From positions 1 to 55,924 of the forward strand of contig CALWNQ010000017.1 of the NCBI GenBank assembly GCA_944382875.1: a stretch of DNA of 55,924 bases, given 5' to 3'. This document shows, piece by piece, positions 25,042-31,734 of this stretch. This DNA is from an uncultured Clostridia bacterium. GTDB taxonomy: Bacteria > Bacillota > Clostridia > Oscillospirales > Ruminococcaceae. How positions within the stretch are numbered: the first letter of the stretch is position 1; every line of letters begins with the position of its first letter. Below the pieces are notes generated by a model. That model was not told the DNA's origin, made no database searches, and saw only the letters and a list, made by a program, of their open reading frames with translations. The position numbers and the translations under genes are program-made.

Positions 25042-26430
25042 ATGAGCAAAGCAAGTGAACTCAAAGACGCGCTGTTTCTGGAAAAGAAACACGGCGGGCT
25101 GATTCTCAGCGAAGAAGAGCTGAAAAAAGCGCAGGATTTCTGCGAGGAGTATAAGAACTTCTTAAACCGCAGCAAAACCGAGCGGGAAGCGGTGGATTAC
25201 GCTTTGGAACGGGCGGAACGCTATGGGTTTACCGCTTATGACCCGGCAAAAATCTATCAGGCCGGCGACAAGGTTTACCTCAACAACCGCGGCAAGGCGC
25301 TGATCCTCTGTGTGATCGGCAAAAAACCGCTGACCGAAGGCGTCCGCATTATGGCGGCGCACACCGATTCTCCCCGTCTGGACCTCAAACAGGTCCCGCT
25401 TTACGAGGACAGTGAAATCGCTTACTTTAAGACCCACTATTACGGCGGCATCAAGAAATATCAGTGGGGCGCCATTCCGCTGTCGCTGCACGGCGTCATT
25501 GTCAAAGCGGACGGCACCTCTGTGACGGTCAGCATCGGGGAGGATGCGGGCGATCCTGTTTTCTGCGTGACCGATCTGCTGCCTCATCTGGCGGCTGACC
25601 AGATGAAACGTCCGGCAGGACAGATCATCAAGGGCGAGGAGCTGAACCTTCTGATCGGTTCGATGCCGTTCCGTGACGACGAAGAAAGCGAGCGCGTCAA
25701 GCTGAACATCCTGTCCATGCTCCATGAAAAATACGGCATCATCGAAGCAGACTTCCTCTCTGCCGAGCTGGAAGTTGTTCCGGCGTTCCGTGCGACCGAT
25801 GTCGGCTTTGACCGCAGTGTCATCGGCGGTTACGGCCAGGACGACCGTGTTTGCGCTTACACCGAGATGGAAGCTGTGTTCAGCGCGGAAAATCCCGAAA
25901 ATACCGTCATGTGCATCTTTGCGGATAAAGAGGAGATTGGTTCCTGCGGCAACACCGGTATGAAGTGCGCGTTCCTCCGTCATTTTATCGAAGACTTGGC
26001 GGCGCCCTACGGCATTGCGGGCCGGACTGTCCTCGGCAAATCCAAGTGTCTGTCCGCCGACGTCAGCGCGGCATTTGATCCCACCTTCCCCGATGTTTCG
26101 GAGAAAAAGAACAATGCGTTCCTGAACTGCGGCGTTTCGATCTGCAAATACACCGGCTCCCGCGGCAAAGGCGGTTCTTCGGATGCTTCCGCTGAGTTTA
26201 TGGGCTGGGTGCGCCGGATGCTGGACAACGGCAACGTTCTCTGGCAGACTTCGGAGCTTGGCAAGGTTGACCAGGGCGGCGGCGGAACCGTTGCGGCCTA
26301 TATCGCCGAGCTGGATGTCGATACTATCGACGTTGGTGTGCCGGTTCTCTGCATGCACGCTCCGTTCGAGCTGACCTCCAAGATCGACGTATACTCCACC
26401 TACCGCGCTTTTGCGGAATTCTCCAAATAA
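25042..26430 (+). CDS. M18 family aminopeptidase
   Basis: This 462-residue enzyme has M18 metallopeptidase features: AAHTDSPRLDLK (first metal histidine), GGYGQDDRVCAYTEMEA, the ADKEEIGSCGNTG motif with the catalytic glutamates, and CMHAPFELTSKIDVY near the end. M18 enzymes are large cytoplasmic zinc aminopeptidases that favour acidic N-termini. The ATG at 25042 follows AAAAGGAG, 35 bases after the coaE fusion. A second in-frame start at 25003 has no good site. Codon use is strongly biased, suggesting abundant expression. A strong terminator follows. Confidence 0.92.
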   Translation: MSKASELKDALFLEKKHGGLILSEEELKKAQDFCEEYKNFLNRSKTEREAVDYALERAERYGFTAYDPAKIYQAGDKVYLNNRGKALILCVIGKKPLTEGVRIMAAHTDSPRLDLKQVPLYEDSEIAYFKTHYYGGIKKYQWGAIPLSLHGVIVKADGTSVTVSIGEDAGDPVFCVTDLLPHLAADQMKRPAGQIIKGEELNLLIGSMPFRDDEESERVKLNILSMLHEKYGIIEADFLSAELEVVPAFRATDVGFDRSVIGGYGQDDRVCAYTEMEAVFSAENPENTVMCIFADKEEIGSCGNTGMKCAFLRHFIEDLAAPYGIAGRTVLGKSKCLSADVSAAFDPTFPDVSEKKNNAFLNCGVSICKYTGSRGKGGSSDASAEFMGWVRRMLDNGNVLWQTSELGKVDQGGGGTVAAYIAELDVDTIDVGVPVLCMHAPFELTSKIDVYSTYRAFAEFSK

Positions 26431-26441
26431 GCTCTCGAATG

Positions 26442-26470
26442 GGAGCCCGGTTTCTGCCGGGCTCCTTTTT
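26442..26470 (+). terminator. Terminator after the M18 aminopeptidase
   Basis: GGAGCCCGG (26442-26450) pairs with CCGGGCTCC (26457-26465) around TTTCTG, followed by a T-run. Confidence 0.88.
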
Positions 26471-26497
26471 CTTTTGTGGCAAAACCGGCATTTATTC

Positions 26498-26526
26498 TTG
26501 ACATATGCCGGAAACAGGATTATAAT
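26498..26526 (+). promoter_or_regulatory. Perfect sigma-A promoter of the DUF134-NifX pair
   Basis: TTGACA (26498-26503), exactly 17 bases, then TATAAT (26521-26526). The heptamer GACATAT occurs at 26500-26506 and again at 26528-26534, on either side of the -10, and could be a regulator site. Confidence 0.88.
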
Positions 26527-26555
26527 GGACATATATCCGAAATGGAGGAATTTTG

Positions 26556-26927
26556 ATGCCAAGACCACCCAAAAAGCGGCTCGTCTGTGCTGTGCCGCGC
26601 CACACCTGTTTTGCGCCGGATTGTCCGGCTTCCGGCAGCGTGGAACTGCATGTCGAAGAATACGAAGTGATCCGTCTCATCGACTGGGAGGGGCTGACAC
26701 AGGAGGAGTGCGCTTTGCAGATGGAGGTTTCCCGTACCACCGTGCAGGGTATTTATGAGCGGGCGCGCCGCCGGATTGCGGACGCACTGGTTCACGGCAA
26801 AACCCTGACCATTTCGGGCGGAGATTACACAGTTTGCGGGCACTGCGGCAAACATTGCCGGGATGGACGACCGAAATGCTGCCGCCGGCGGCAGTGCAGG
26901 CAAAATCAACAGGAGGAATCATCATGA
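26556..26927 (+). CDS. DUF134 family DNA-binding protein
   Basis: This 123-residue protein starts MPRPPKKRLVCAVPRHTCFAP and shows the DUF134 pattern, including VELHVEEYEVIRLIDWEGL. A helix-turn-helix follows at about 50-75 (TQEECALQMEVSRTTVQGIYERARRRIADAL). The C-terminus is cysteine-rich (VCGHCGKHCRDGRPKCCRRRQC) and probably binds a metal. Such proteins usually accompany NifX/NifB-like iron-molybdenum cofactor proteins, as here. The ATG at 26556 sits 7 bases from GGAGG. Its stop overlaps the next start as ATGA. A role as a metal- or redox-responsive regulator of its own operon is inference. Confidence 0.88.
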   Translation: MPRPPKKRLVCAVPRHTCFAPDCPASGSVELHVEEYEVIRLIDWEGLTQEECALQMEVSRTTVQGIYERARRRIADALVHGKTLTISGGDYTVCGHCGKHCRDGRPKCCRRRQCRQNQQEESS

Positions 26928-27343
26928 GAATTGCAGTAACCTATCAGAACGGAATGATTTTCCAGCATTTTGGACATACCAGCCAGTTCAAGCTGTATGA
27001 CGTGGAAGACGGCAAAGTGACGGCTGTCCAGGTGGTCGACACGATGGGCAGCGGACACGGCGCGCTGGCCTCGTTCCTTGCAGCTAACAAGGTGGATACC
27101 TTGATTTGCGGCGGAATCGGCGGCGGCGCTCAGCAGGCACTTGCACAGGCCGGAATCCGGCTGTACGGCGGTGTTTCGGGCGATGCTGACCAGGCGGTTG
27201 CGGCACTGCTGGCGGGCAAACTGGAGTTCAATCCCAATGTGCGATGCAGTCATCACGATCACGAACACGGCAGCGAAGGTCATACCTGTGGGGAGCATGG
27301 ATGCGGCAGTCACAACTGCGGCAGCCATTCCTGCGGGGAATAA
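26924..27343 (+). CDS. Dinitrogenase iron-molybdenum cofactor (NifX/NafY-like) family protein
   Basis: This 139-residue protein has the NifX-like fold: MRIAVTYQNGMIFQHFGHTSQF, LICGGIGGGAQQALAQAGIRLY and ALLAGKLEFNP. A tail of about 33 residues, extremely rich in His, Cys and Gly (HHDHEHGSEGHTCGEHGCGS), almost certainly binds metal. Family members carry or insert iron-sulfur or molybdenum-containing clusters. There are no nitrogenase genes in the window, so a general cofactor-carrier role is likely. It is translationally coupled to the DUF134 gene and followed by tandem hairpins with a T-run. Confidence 0.88.
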   Translation: MRIAVTYQNGMIFQHFGHTSQFKLYDVEDGKVTAVQVVDTMGSGHGALASFLAANKVDTLICGGIGGGAQQALAQAGIRLYGGVSGDADQAVAALLAGKLEFNPNVRCSHHDHEHGSEGHTCGEHGCGSHNCGSHSCGE

Positions 27344-27383
27344 AAAAGACTTCCGTCTGAGCGGAAGTCTGTGTGATTGATGT

Positions 27384-27411
27384 GAGGAGCTTTTCAAAAG
27401 CTCCTCTTTTT
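27384..27411 (+). terminator. Terminator after the NifX-like gene
   Basis: GAGGAGCTT pairs with AAGCTCCTC (27384-27406), followed by TTTTT. A second hairpin, AGACTTCCG with CGGAAGTCT, lies just upstream at about 27348-27370. The convergent SdpI-like gene ends in the T-run. Confidence 0.8.
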
Positions 27412-27790
27412 ATTGCAGAGGATTGCCGTTGCGGTCAAAGTGTTTTGCAAGCGCCCGTTCGGTGAGGACAAGCGATGCGATCATCGGGATCATTTCCAGC
27501 AGCAGTACAGTACTGCTCCAGATACCGATCAGATTGTCGTTTTTTCCCATGACGGGCAGCATTGCCAGCAGCGAAAGCGGCAGAAGAATTAACCCCGCCT
27601 TTTTCCACATTTTGCCGCAGTATTTGTGAGCAAATTTCCAGGTTTCAGGGGTTTTCATCGAGCGCGCGGTGCGGTAGCCGTAAATGGGGTTGATTTTCCG
27701 GGGCGGATGCTTGATAAAAATTACACCAAACACCACCATGACGGCCGGCAGAAGCATGCAGCAGACCAGCATAAAGATCCAGAATCCCAT
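27410..27790 (-). CDS. SdpI-like integral membrane protein
   Basis: This 126-residue protein has three or four membrane helices (about 3-24, 63-80, 87-108) and the SdpI signature YGYRTARSMKTPETWKFAHKY after the first helix. SdpI of Bacillus gives immunity to the SdpC toxin and acts as a signal receptor; other members are uncharacterised. ATG 27790 follows AAAGGAGG. It is the first gene downstream of a cobalamin riboswitch on the same strand, but two hairpins and an 11-base direct repeat lie between. A weaker relative lies at 5381-5752. Confidence 0.8.
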   Translation of the reverse strand: MGFWIFMLVCCMLLPAVMVVFGVIFIKHPPRKINPIYGYRTARSMKTPETWKFAHKYCGKMWKKAGLILLPLSLLAMLPVMGKNDNLIGIWSSTVLLLEMIPMIASLVLTERALAKHFDRNGNPLQ

Positions 27791-27825
27791 AACAAGCTTG
27801 TCCTCCTTTACTGAAAAAGCTTAAA

Positions 27826-27861
27826 ATTCAAAACTCCGCCGTTAAGGGCGGAGTTTTGAAT
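27826..27861 (-). terminator. Perfect 15-bp hairpin in front of the SdpI-like gene
   Basis: ATTCAAAACTCCGCC (27826-27840) is the exact reverse complement of GGCGGAGTTTTGAAT (27847-27861). Read on the minus strand it runs into TTTTAAGCTTTTT, so it can terminate transcripts coming from the riboswitch side, or form a leader hairpin for the SdpI-like gene. Confidence 0.6.
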
Positions 27862-27886
27862 GAGTTGGATTATATAATGAGTTGGA
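27859..27886 (-). promoter_or_regulatory. Promoter region of the SdpI-like gene flanked by an 11-base direct repeat
   Basis: AATGAGTTGGA occurs at 27859-27869 and 27876-27886, a 17-base period. On the minus strand a TATAAT (27869-27874) lies between the copies, so they could be an operator. The -35 is poor. Confidence 0.45.
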
Positions 27887-27901
27887 AAAGAGGATAGCAA
27901 T

Positions 27902-27939
27902 AAAAAAACTGTGTATCTTCTGAAAAAAAGGATACACAG
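27902..27939 (-). terminator. Terminator of the cobalamin riboswitch leader
   Basis: On the minus strand CTGTGTATC (27931-27939) pairs with GATACACAG (27909-27917), followed by seven T residues (27902-27908). It lies about 85 bases after the aptamer. Confidence 0.8.
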
Positions 27940-28021
27940 CTTGGTATGCAACACAAATAAAGGCCGCTATATGAAAAATACAGCAACACAACCAAACAGA
28001 TGGCTCCTGATTCCGAAGAGA

Positions 28022-28208
28022 ACTGTTCTATCACGTATGCAGATGTATTCTGACTTGGACCTCATCGCTGGCATTTCGCCTTCCCAGTGTTACCCAGTGA
28101 CTGAAAACGCAAAGTTTTCTTGAAAAGCAGCTCTTTCCTTACAGCAGCGTTCCTGTGCGGGATTTTCACCCGGCTTCCTGCACCTTGCGGCACAAAGTCT
28201 GCAAACGT
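28022..28208 (-). promoter_or_regulatory. Cobalamin (B12) riboswitch without an adjacent B12 gene
   Basis: On the minus strand the conserved blocks appear in order: TTTGTGCCGCAAGGTGCAGG, then the B12-box-like core AAGCCGGGTGAAAATCCCGC, GCTGCTGTAAGG, AGTCACTGGGTAACACTGGG followed by AAGGCG, then GATGAGGTCCAAGTCAG and AATACATCTGC. This is the cobalamin riboswitch layout. A strong promoter precedes it and a terminator follows. The next gene on this strand, 230 bases on, is the SdpI-like protein. No cobalamin transporter, synthesis gene or B12-independent enzyme follows directly. Confidence 0.88.
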
Positions 28209-28225
28209 CTTATTCAATTACATAT

Positions 28226-28254
28226 AGTATACATCATTTGTGCTGATTTGTCAA
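28226..28254 (-). promoter_or_regulatory. Promoter of the cobalamin riboswitch transcript
   Basis: On the minus strand TTGACA (28249-28254), 17 bases, TATACT (28226-28231), with the aptamer beginning about 18 bases later. Confidence 0.85.
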
Positions 28255-28457
28255 ACATTTTTTTGCTAATTAGATGTTTTTTGATTGTCAGAATAGACAG
28301 GAATAGGTGGTAAAGAAGGAGGTTTTCGTATAAAGAGCGGAAGTTTGGCAAAAACGCCAAAAATGAAATGAAAGTTAAGAACAAGAGAGAAATAAAGAAA
28401 ATAGAAGAGAAAACGAGAGAATTAAGGATGTAAATTAAAATAACCGCGATTTTCGGG
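28255..28457. other. Purine-rich spacer with no gene seen
   Basis: Between the two divergent promoters lies about 200 bases, of which 28370-28440 is almost only A and G on the plus strand. I see no gene, hairpin with T-run or conserved RNA here. A TTTTGATTG/AGAATAGACAG-type AT-rich stretch lies at the left end. Confidence 0.5.
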
Positions 28458-28486
28458 TTGACTTTCTTTTCGGATGCGGCTATAAT
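28458..28486 (+). promoter_or_regulatory. Promoter of rplM-rpsI
   Basis: TTGACT (28458-28463), 17 bases, TATAAT (28481-28486). The transcript has a leader of about 70 bases before the rplM start. Confidence 0.88.
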
Positions 28487-28507
28487 AGATAACGTTGTGA
28501 AAATACC

Positions 28508-28540
28508 GCCTGTCCAAATTGGACGGACTCTTTCAGAAAA
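28508..28540 (+). promoter_or_regulatory. Possible ribosomal protein L13 leader hairpin
   Basis: The leader contains CCGCCTGTCC-AAATT-GGACGGAC, in which GTCC pairs with GGAC and flanking bases extend the stem. Firmicute rplM transcripts often have an autoregulatory leader bound by L13. The match is by position and hairpin only. Confidence 0.35.
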
Positions 28541-28561
28541 AAACAAATTGGAGGTACCGTT

Positions 28562-28990
28562 ATGTCCACTACTTTGGTAAAACCTGCTGAAGTTGCCCGC
28601 AAGTGGTATATCCTGGATGCAACTGACAAGCCCTTGGGCCGTGTCGCTGCACAGGCTGCGCATCTGCTTCGCGGCAAGCACAAACCTTCTTTTACTCCCA
28701 ACGTTGACTGTGGCGATTTTGTCATCATCATCAACGCGGAGAAAGCAATCCTCACCGGTAAAAAAATGGAGCAGAAATTCCTGCGCTGGCACACCGGCTG
28801 GATCGGCCACCTCAAAGAAGTGTCCTATAAGGACCTGATGAAAAACAACCCTGAGAAAGCAATGAGTGTTGCAGTAAAAGGCATGCTCCCCAGCAATGCA
28901 CAGGGCAGAAAGCAGATTGGCCGTCTGCACGTTTACAGAGGCGCTGAGCATGTCAACCAGGCTCAGAAACCCGAAGTTTACGAGTTTTAA
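28562..28990 (+). CDS. rplM: 50S ribosomal protein L13
   Basis: This 142-residue protein is clearly L13: KWYILDATDKPLGRVAAQAA, GDFVIIINAEKAILTGKK, FLRWHTGWIGHLKEV, and AVKGMLPSNAQGRKQIGRL followed by HVYRGAEHVNQAQKP. Length is normal. It binds 23S rRNA and acts early in 50S assembly. ATG 28562 follows GGAGG. It heads the two-gene rplM-rpsI operon, which is the usual arrangement, with rpsI 22 bases later. Codons are those of a highly expressed gene. Confidence 0.98.
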   Translation: MSTTLVKPAEVARKWYILDATDKPLGRVAAQAAHLLRGKHKPSFTPNVDCGDFVIIINAEKAILTGKKMEQKFLRWHTGWIGHLKEVSYKDLMKNNPEKAMSVAVKGMLPSNAQGRKQIGRLHVYRGAEHVNQAQKPEVYEF

Positions 28991-29012
28991 TCAGTGAGAG
29001 GAGGCAAATAGA

Positions 29013-29411
29013 ATGTACGAATCCAAACCTTATTTCTATGGCACCGGCAGAAGAAAACATTCTGTCGCCCGTGTTCGTGTTTACCAGGGCACTGGTAAAA
29101 TTACCATCAACGGCCGTGATATCGATGATTACTTCGGCCTGGATACTCTGAAAACAATTGCTCGTCAGCCTCTGGCTATCACCGAGACCGAAGGCAAGTT
29201 TGACATCGTCTGCACTCTGGCAGGCGGCGGCGTTACCGGCCAGGCCGGCGCGCTTCGTCATGGTCTTTCCCGTGCTCTCCTTCAGTATGATCCCGAGCTC
29301 CGCCCGGTTCTGAAGAAAGCCGGCTTCCTGACCCGTGACCCCAGAATGAAAGAAAGAAAGAAGTACGGCCTCAAAGCAGCCCGTCGTTCTCCTCAGTTCT
29401 CCAAGAGATAA
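29013..29411 (+). CDS. rpsI: 30S ribosomal protein S9
   Basis: This 132-residue protein carries S9 hallmarks: [40 protein letters not shown], the lysine-rich end [18 protein letters not shown], and the C-terminal [11 protein letters not shown] that reaches the ribosomal P site. It is a component of the small subunit. Start ATG 29013 follows GAGGAGGC. It is second in the rplM-rpsI operon and is followed by a strong terminator. Confidence 0.98.
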   Translation: MYESKPYFYGTGRRKHSVARVRVYQGTGKITINGRDIDDYFGLDTLKTIARQPLAITETEGKFDIVCTLAGGGVTGQAGALRHGLSRALLQYDPELRPVLKKAGFLTRDPRMKERKKYGLKAARRSPQFSKR

Positions 29412-29430
29412 TCAGCCTGGGAATATCAGA

Positions 29431-29460
29431 ATGCCATCCGGATTTCCGGATGGCATTTTT
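29431..29460 (+). terminator. Terminator after rpsI
   Basis: ATGCCATCCGG (29431-29441) pairs with CCGGATGGCAT (29446-29456), followed by a T-run. A second hairpin, CAACACCCGGA with TCCGGGTGTTG (29473-29503) then TTTT, follows and can also serve the convergent queT side. Confidence 0.9.
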
Positions 29461-29508
29461 ATTTGGATACAGCAACACCCGGAACACAAAGCTCCGGGTG
29501 TTGTTTTG

Positions 29509-30063
29509 TCAGGCGGCTTTCCGAAGATCGGCAAACAGCCTTTTATATAACTCGTTTCGGCCAAGAGCAAGGCACATCAGAATCCCCAGTGTATAACAGA
29601 CCAATGCTTCTCCCACAGCAACCGAAATAAAATTCAGCGCAAAAGGGGTCTGGAAGACAAAGGTCAGCTCCCATCCGACGATCAACCCGTTGAAAAGGAT
29701 GGGGGGAATGGGTGCCAGGATAAGGCGGAGCGGGACAGAGGAAATCCTTTTCCCAATCAGGCAGGTGAGCAGTGCGGCAAGTAGTGTGGCCAATGTGCCG
29801 ACTGGAGCGTCAATCAGGCCCAGTAAGTTGGTCCCCATAAAGAATCCTACCAGATTCGAAAGGAAACATCCGAACACAATGCCCCAGGTTCCCACTACAG
29901 GGGAAAACAGCGGGAGCAGGGTGAGCGCTTCGCCGATCCGGAGCTGTACCGTCCCAGCCGCTGTTCCAAAGGCAAGCGGCCCGCTTAGCAGGGTAAGGAC
30001 GGTGTAAACTGCACCGATCAGAGAGATTTGTACCAGCATAGTTGTTTTGTTTGTGCGTTTCAT
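29509..30063 (-). CDS. queT: Queuosine precursor transporter, QueT family
   Basis: This 184-residue membrane protein has about five or six helices. It shows the QueT (DUF988) signature VQLRIGEALTLLPLFSPVVG, then GCFLSNLVG and NLLGLIDAPVGTLATLLAALL. QueT proteins act as substrate-binding S components that bring queuine precursors such as preQ1 into the cell, probably with an ECF energy module encoded elsewhere. The ATG at 30063 has GGAG nearby, and the leader folds into a pseudoknot of preQ1-riboswitch type. The gene has its own promoter. Family and regulation support each other well. Confidence 0.88.
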   Translation of the reverse strand: MKRTNKTTMLVQISLIGAVYTVLTLLSGPLAFGTAAGTVQLRIGEALTLLPLFSPVVGTWGIVFGCFLSNLVGFFMGTNLLGLIDAPVGTLATLLAALLTCLIGKRISSVPLRLILAPIPPILFNGLIVGWELTFVFQTPFALNFISVAVGEALVCYTLGILMCLALGRNELYKRLFADLRKAA

Positions 30064-30067
30064 GAAA

Positions 30068-30150
30068 ACTCCATTTCTCCGTGCAACAAATTATTTTTCC
30101 CGCATCCGGGAAGGACACTGCCGCCGGGCACGGGGAAACGGCAGGCCGAA
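30068..30150 (-). promoter_or_regulatory. preQ1-type riboswitch (class II/III-like H-type pseudoknot) before queT
   Basis: On the minus strand CTGCCG (30139-30144) pairs with CGGCAG (30118-30123). The loop between them contains CCGTGC (30128-30133), which is complementary to GCACGG (30079-30084) just before the ribosome binding site. Between the two strands of the pseudoknot is a small hairpin, TTCCCG with CGGGAA (30097-30112). This topology is that of preQ1 classes II and III, and the gene is a preQ1 transporter candidate. The pairing reaches the GGAG, so control is probably at translation. The class is uncertain. Confidence 0.65.
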
Positions 30151-30165
30151 TATGGTACAGCGGGT

Positions 30166-30194
30166 ATTGTATCATATTTTTGAAGAAAAAACAA
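30166..30194 (-). promoter_or_regulatory. Promoter of queT
   Basis: On the minus strand TTGTTT (30189-30194), 17 bases, TACAAT (30166-30171). This gives a leader of about 95 bases, which is almost entirely the pseudoknot. Confidence 0.7.
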
Positions 30195-30256
30195 GGGCTT
30201 TTGACTGATCTTGTGAGAATGGGATGAATTTTCTGTGAAAGGTTTAAGGGATAACC

Positions 30257-30285
30257 TTGACTTTTCCTTCTTTTTAGCCTATAAT
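30257..30285 (+). promoter_or_regulatory. Promoter of secD-secF
   Basis: TTGACT (30257-30262), 17 bases, TATAAT (30280-30285), 55 bases before the secD ATG. Confidence 0.85.
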
Positions 30286-30339
30286 CAATATATTAGTGTC
30301 CTTTAAGGGACAAACAAATCATATTGGAGGAATTGTTCC

Positions 30340-31734
30340 ATGAAACGAGTTGGAAAACCCGTCTTTTTTATTGTGGCAATTCTGATCATCGCGTTTCTGA
30401 CAACCGCTCTGCTTGGTGTTAGTACAACTTATGGTGACCGGAAAGATGTCTACATTAAAGGCGGCAACGATATTCGCTGGGGAATCGACATCCGTGGTGG
30501 TGTGGATGTGACTTTCACGCCCCCTGAAGGTGTGGATGCGGATGAAACGCAGATGCGAGCCGCCGAGGCGGTTGTGAAACAGCGTTTGATTACCTTGCAT
30601 ATCACCGACAGCGAAGTGTACACCGACCCAAACAAGGACCGCATCATTGTCCGTTTCCCTTGGAAAGAGGATGAGGCGGATTTTGACCCGCAGGCCGCGA
30701 TTGCCGAGCTGGGGGAAACTGCCCGGTTAACTTTCCGGGAAGGAATGGAAACCGATGAAAATGGTCTTCCCACCGGTGTGACAGCTGAGAATATCATTCT
30801 GGAAGGTGCCGATGTGGCGGAAGCGTATCCGTTTTACAATTCAGAGGACGGCACTTACGGTGTCAGTCTGACTTTGAGCGAGGACGGAAAAGCTGCTTTT
30901 GCAGAAGCAACTGCACGTCTTGCGGAAGAAAATGGCGTCATTTCTATCTGGATGGACGATACTATGATTTCCTATCCCACCGTTAATGACCCCATTACCG
31001 ATGGCAAGGCTTCGATTACCGGCAACTTCACTGCGGAGACTGCCCAGGATCTGGCCGATAAGATCAATTCTGGCGCGCTGCCCTTTAAGCTGGAAACCGC
31101 CAACTATTCCACAATCGATCCTACATTGGGTGAAGGCGCAAAGGATGTTATGATTATGGCCGGCGCTGTGGCATTTGTCCTGGTGGCGATTTTTATGATC
31201 GTCCTTTACCGCTTGCCTGGTGTCGTTGCTGTAATTGCCCTGATGGGACAACTTGCTCTTTCAGTTGCCGCTGTGTCTGGCTATTTCCCCTTTATTTCCA
31301 GCTTTACTTTGACACTTCCCGGTATTGCCGGTATCATTCTGGCAATCGGTATGGGTGTTGACGCCAATGTCATCACCGCTGAGCGTATTCGTGAGGAAAT
31401 CCGCAGCGGCAAATCGATTGACGGCGCAATCGAACTGGGTTACCAGCGGGCCTTTACCGCTATTCTTGATGGTAATATGACGGTTGTAATTGTGGCGATT
31501 ATCCTGATGGGTGCGTTTGGACCGCCATCTTCCTTCTTTGCAAAGCTGCTCACCCCGATCTTCTTTATGTGCGGACCGGCTCTGGCAGGAACGGTTTATT
31601 CGTTTGGTTATACTCTGCTGATCGGCGTAATCGGAAACTTTATTTTCGGCATCCTTTCTACCAAACTGATGCTCAAATCCATTTCCCGTTTCAAAGCCTT
31701 CCGCAAGCCCAAATTGTATGGAGGTGAACGCTGA
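30340..31734 (+). CDS. secD: Protein translocase subunit SecD
   Basis: This 464-residue membrane protein starts with one helix (residues 8-28) and has the SecD motif WGIDIRGGVDVTF. A large outside domain with two parts (about 35-260) follows, then five further helices with the RND-like segments GIAGIILAIGMGVDANVITAERIREE and GYQRAFTAILDGNMT. SecDF uses the proton or sodium gradient to help complete protein export through SecYEG. ATG 30340 follows TTGGAGG. The stop TGA overlaps the secF ATG by one base. The domain order is complete. Confidence 0.96.
   Translation: MKRVGKPVFFIVAILIIAFLTTALLGVSTTYGDRKDVYIKGGNDIRWGIDIRGGVDVTFTPPEGVDADETQMRAAEAVVKQRLITLHITDSEVYTDPNKDRIIVRFPWKEDEADFDPQAAIAELGETARLTFREGMETDENGLPTGVTAENIILEGADVAEAYPFYNSEDGTYGVSLTLSEDGKAAFAEATARLAEENGVISIWMDDTMISYPTVNDPITDGKASITGNFTAETAQDLADKINSGALPFKLETANYSTIDPTLGEGAKDVMIMAGAVAFVLVAIFMIVLYRLPGVVAVIALMGQLALSVAAVSGYFPFISSFTLTLPGIAGIILAIGMGVDANVITAERIREEIRSGKSIDGAIELGYQRAFTAILDGNMTVVIVAIILMGAFGPPSSFFAKLLTPIFFMCGPALAGTVYSFGYTLLIGVIGNFIFGILSTKLMLKSISRFKAFRKPKLYGGER

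Noticed and set aside
28214-28951. Minus-strand frame across the rplM promoter
   Set aside because: It overlaps rplM and its promoter, has no ribosome binding site, and its first part is antisense to a conserved gene.
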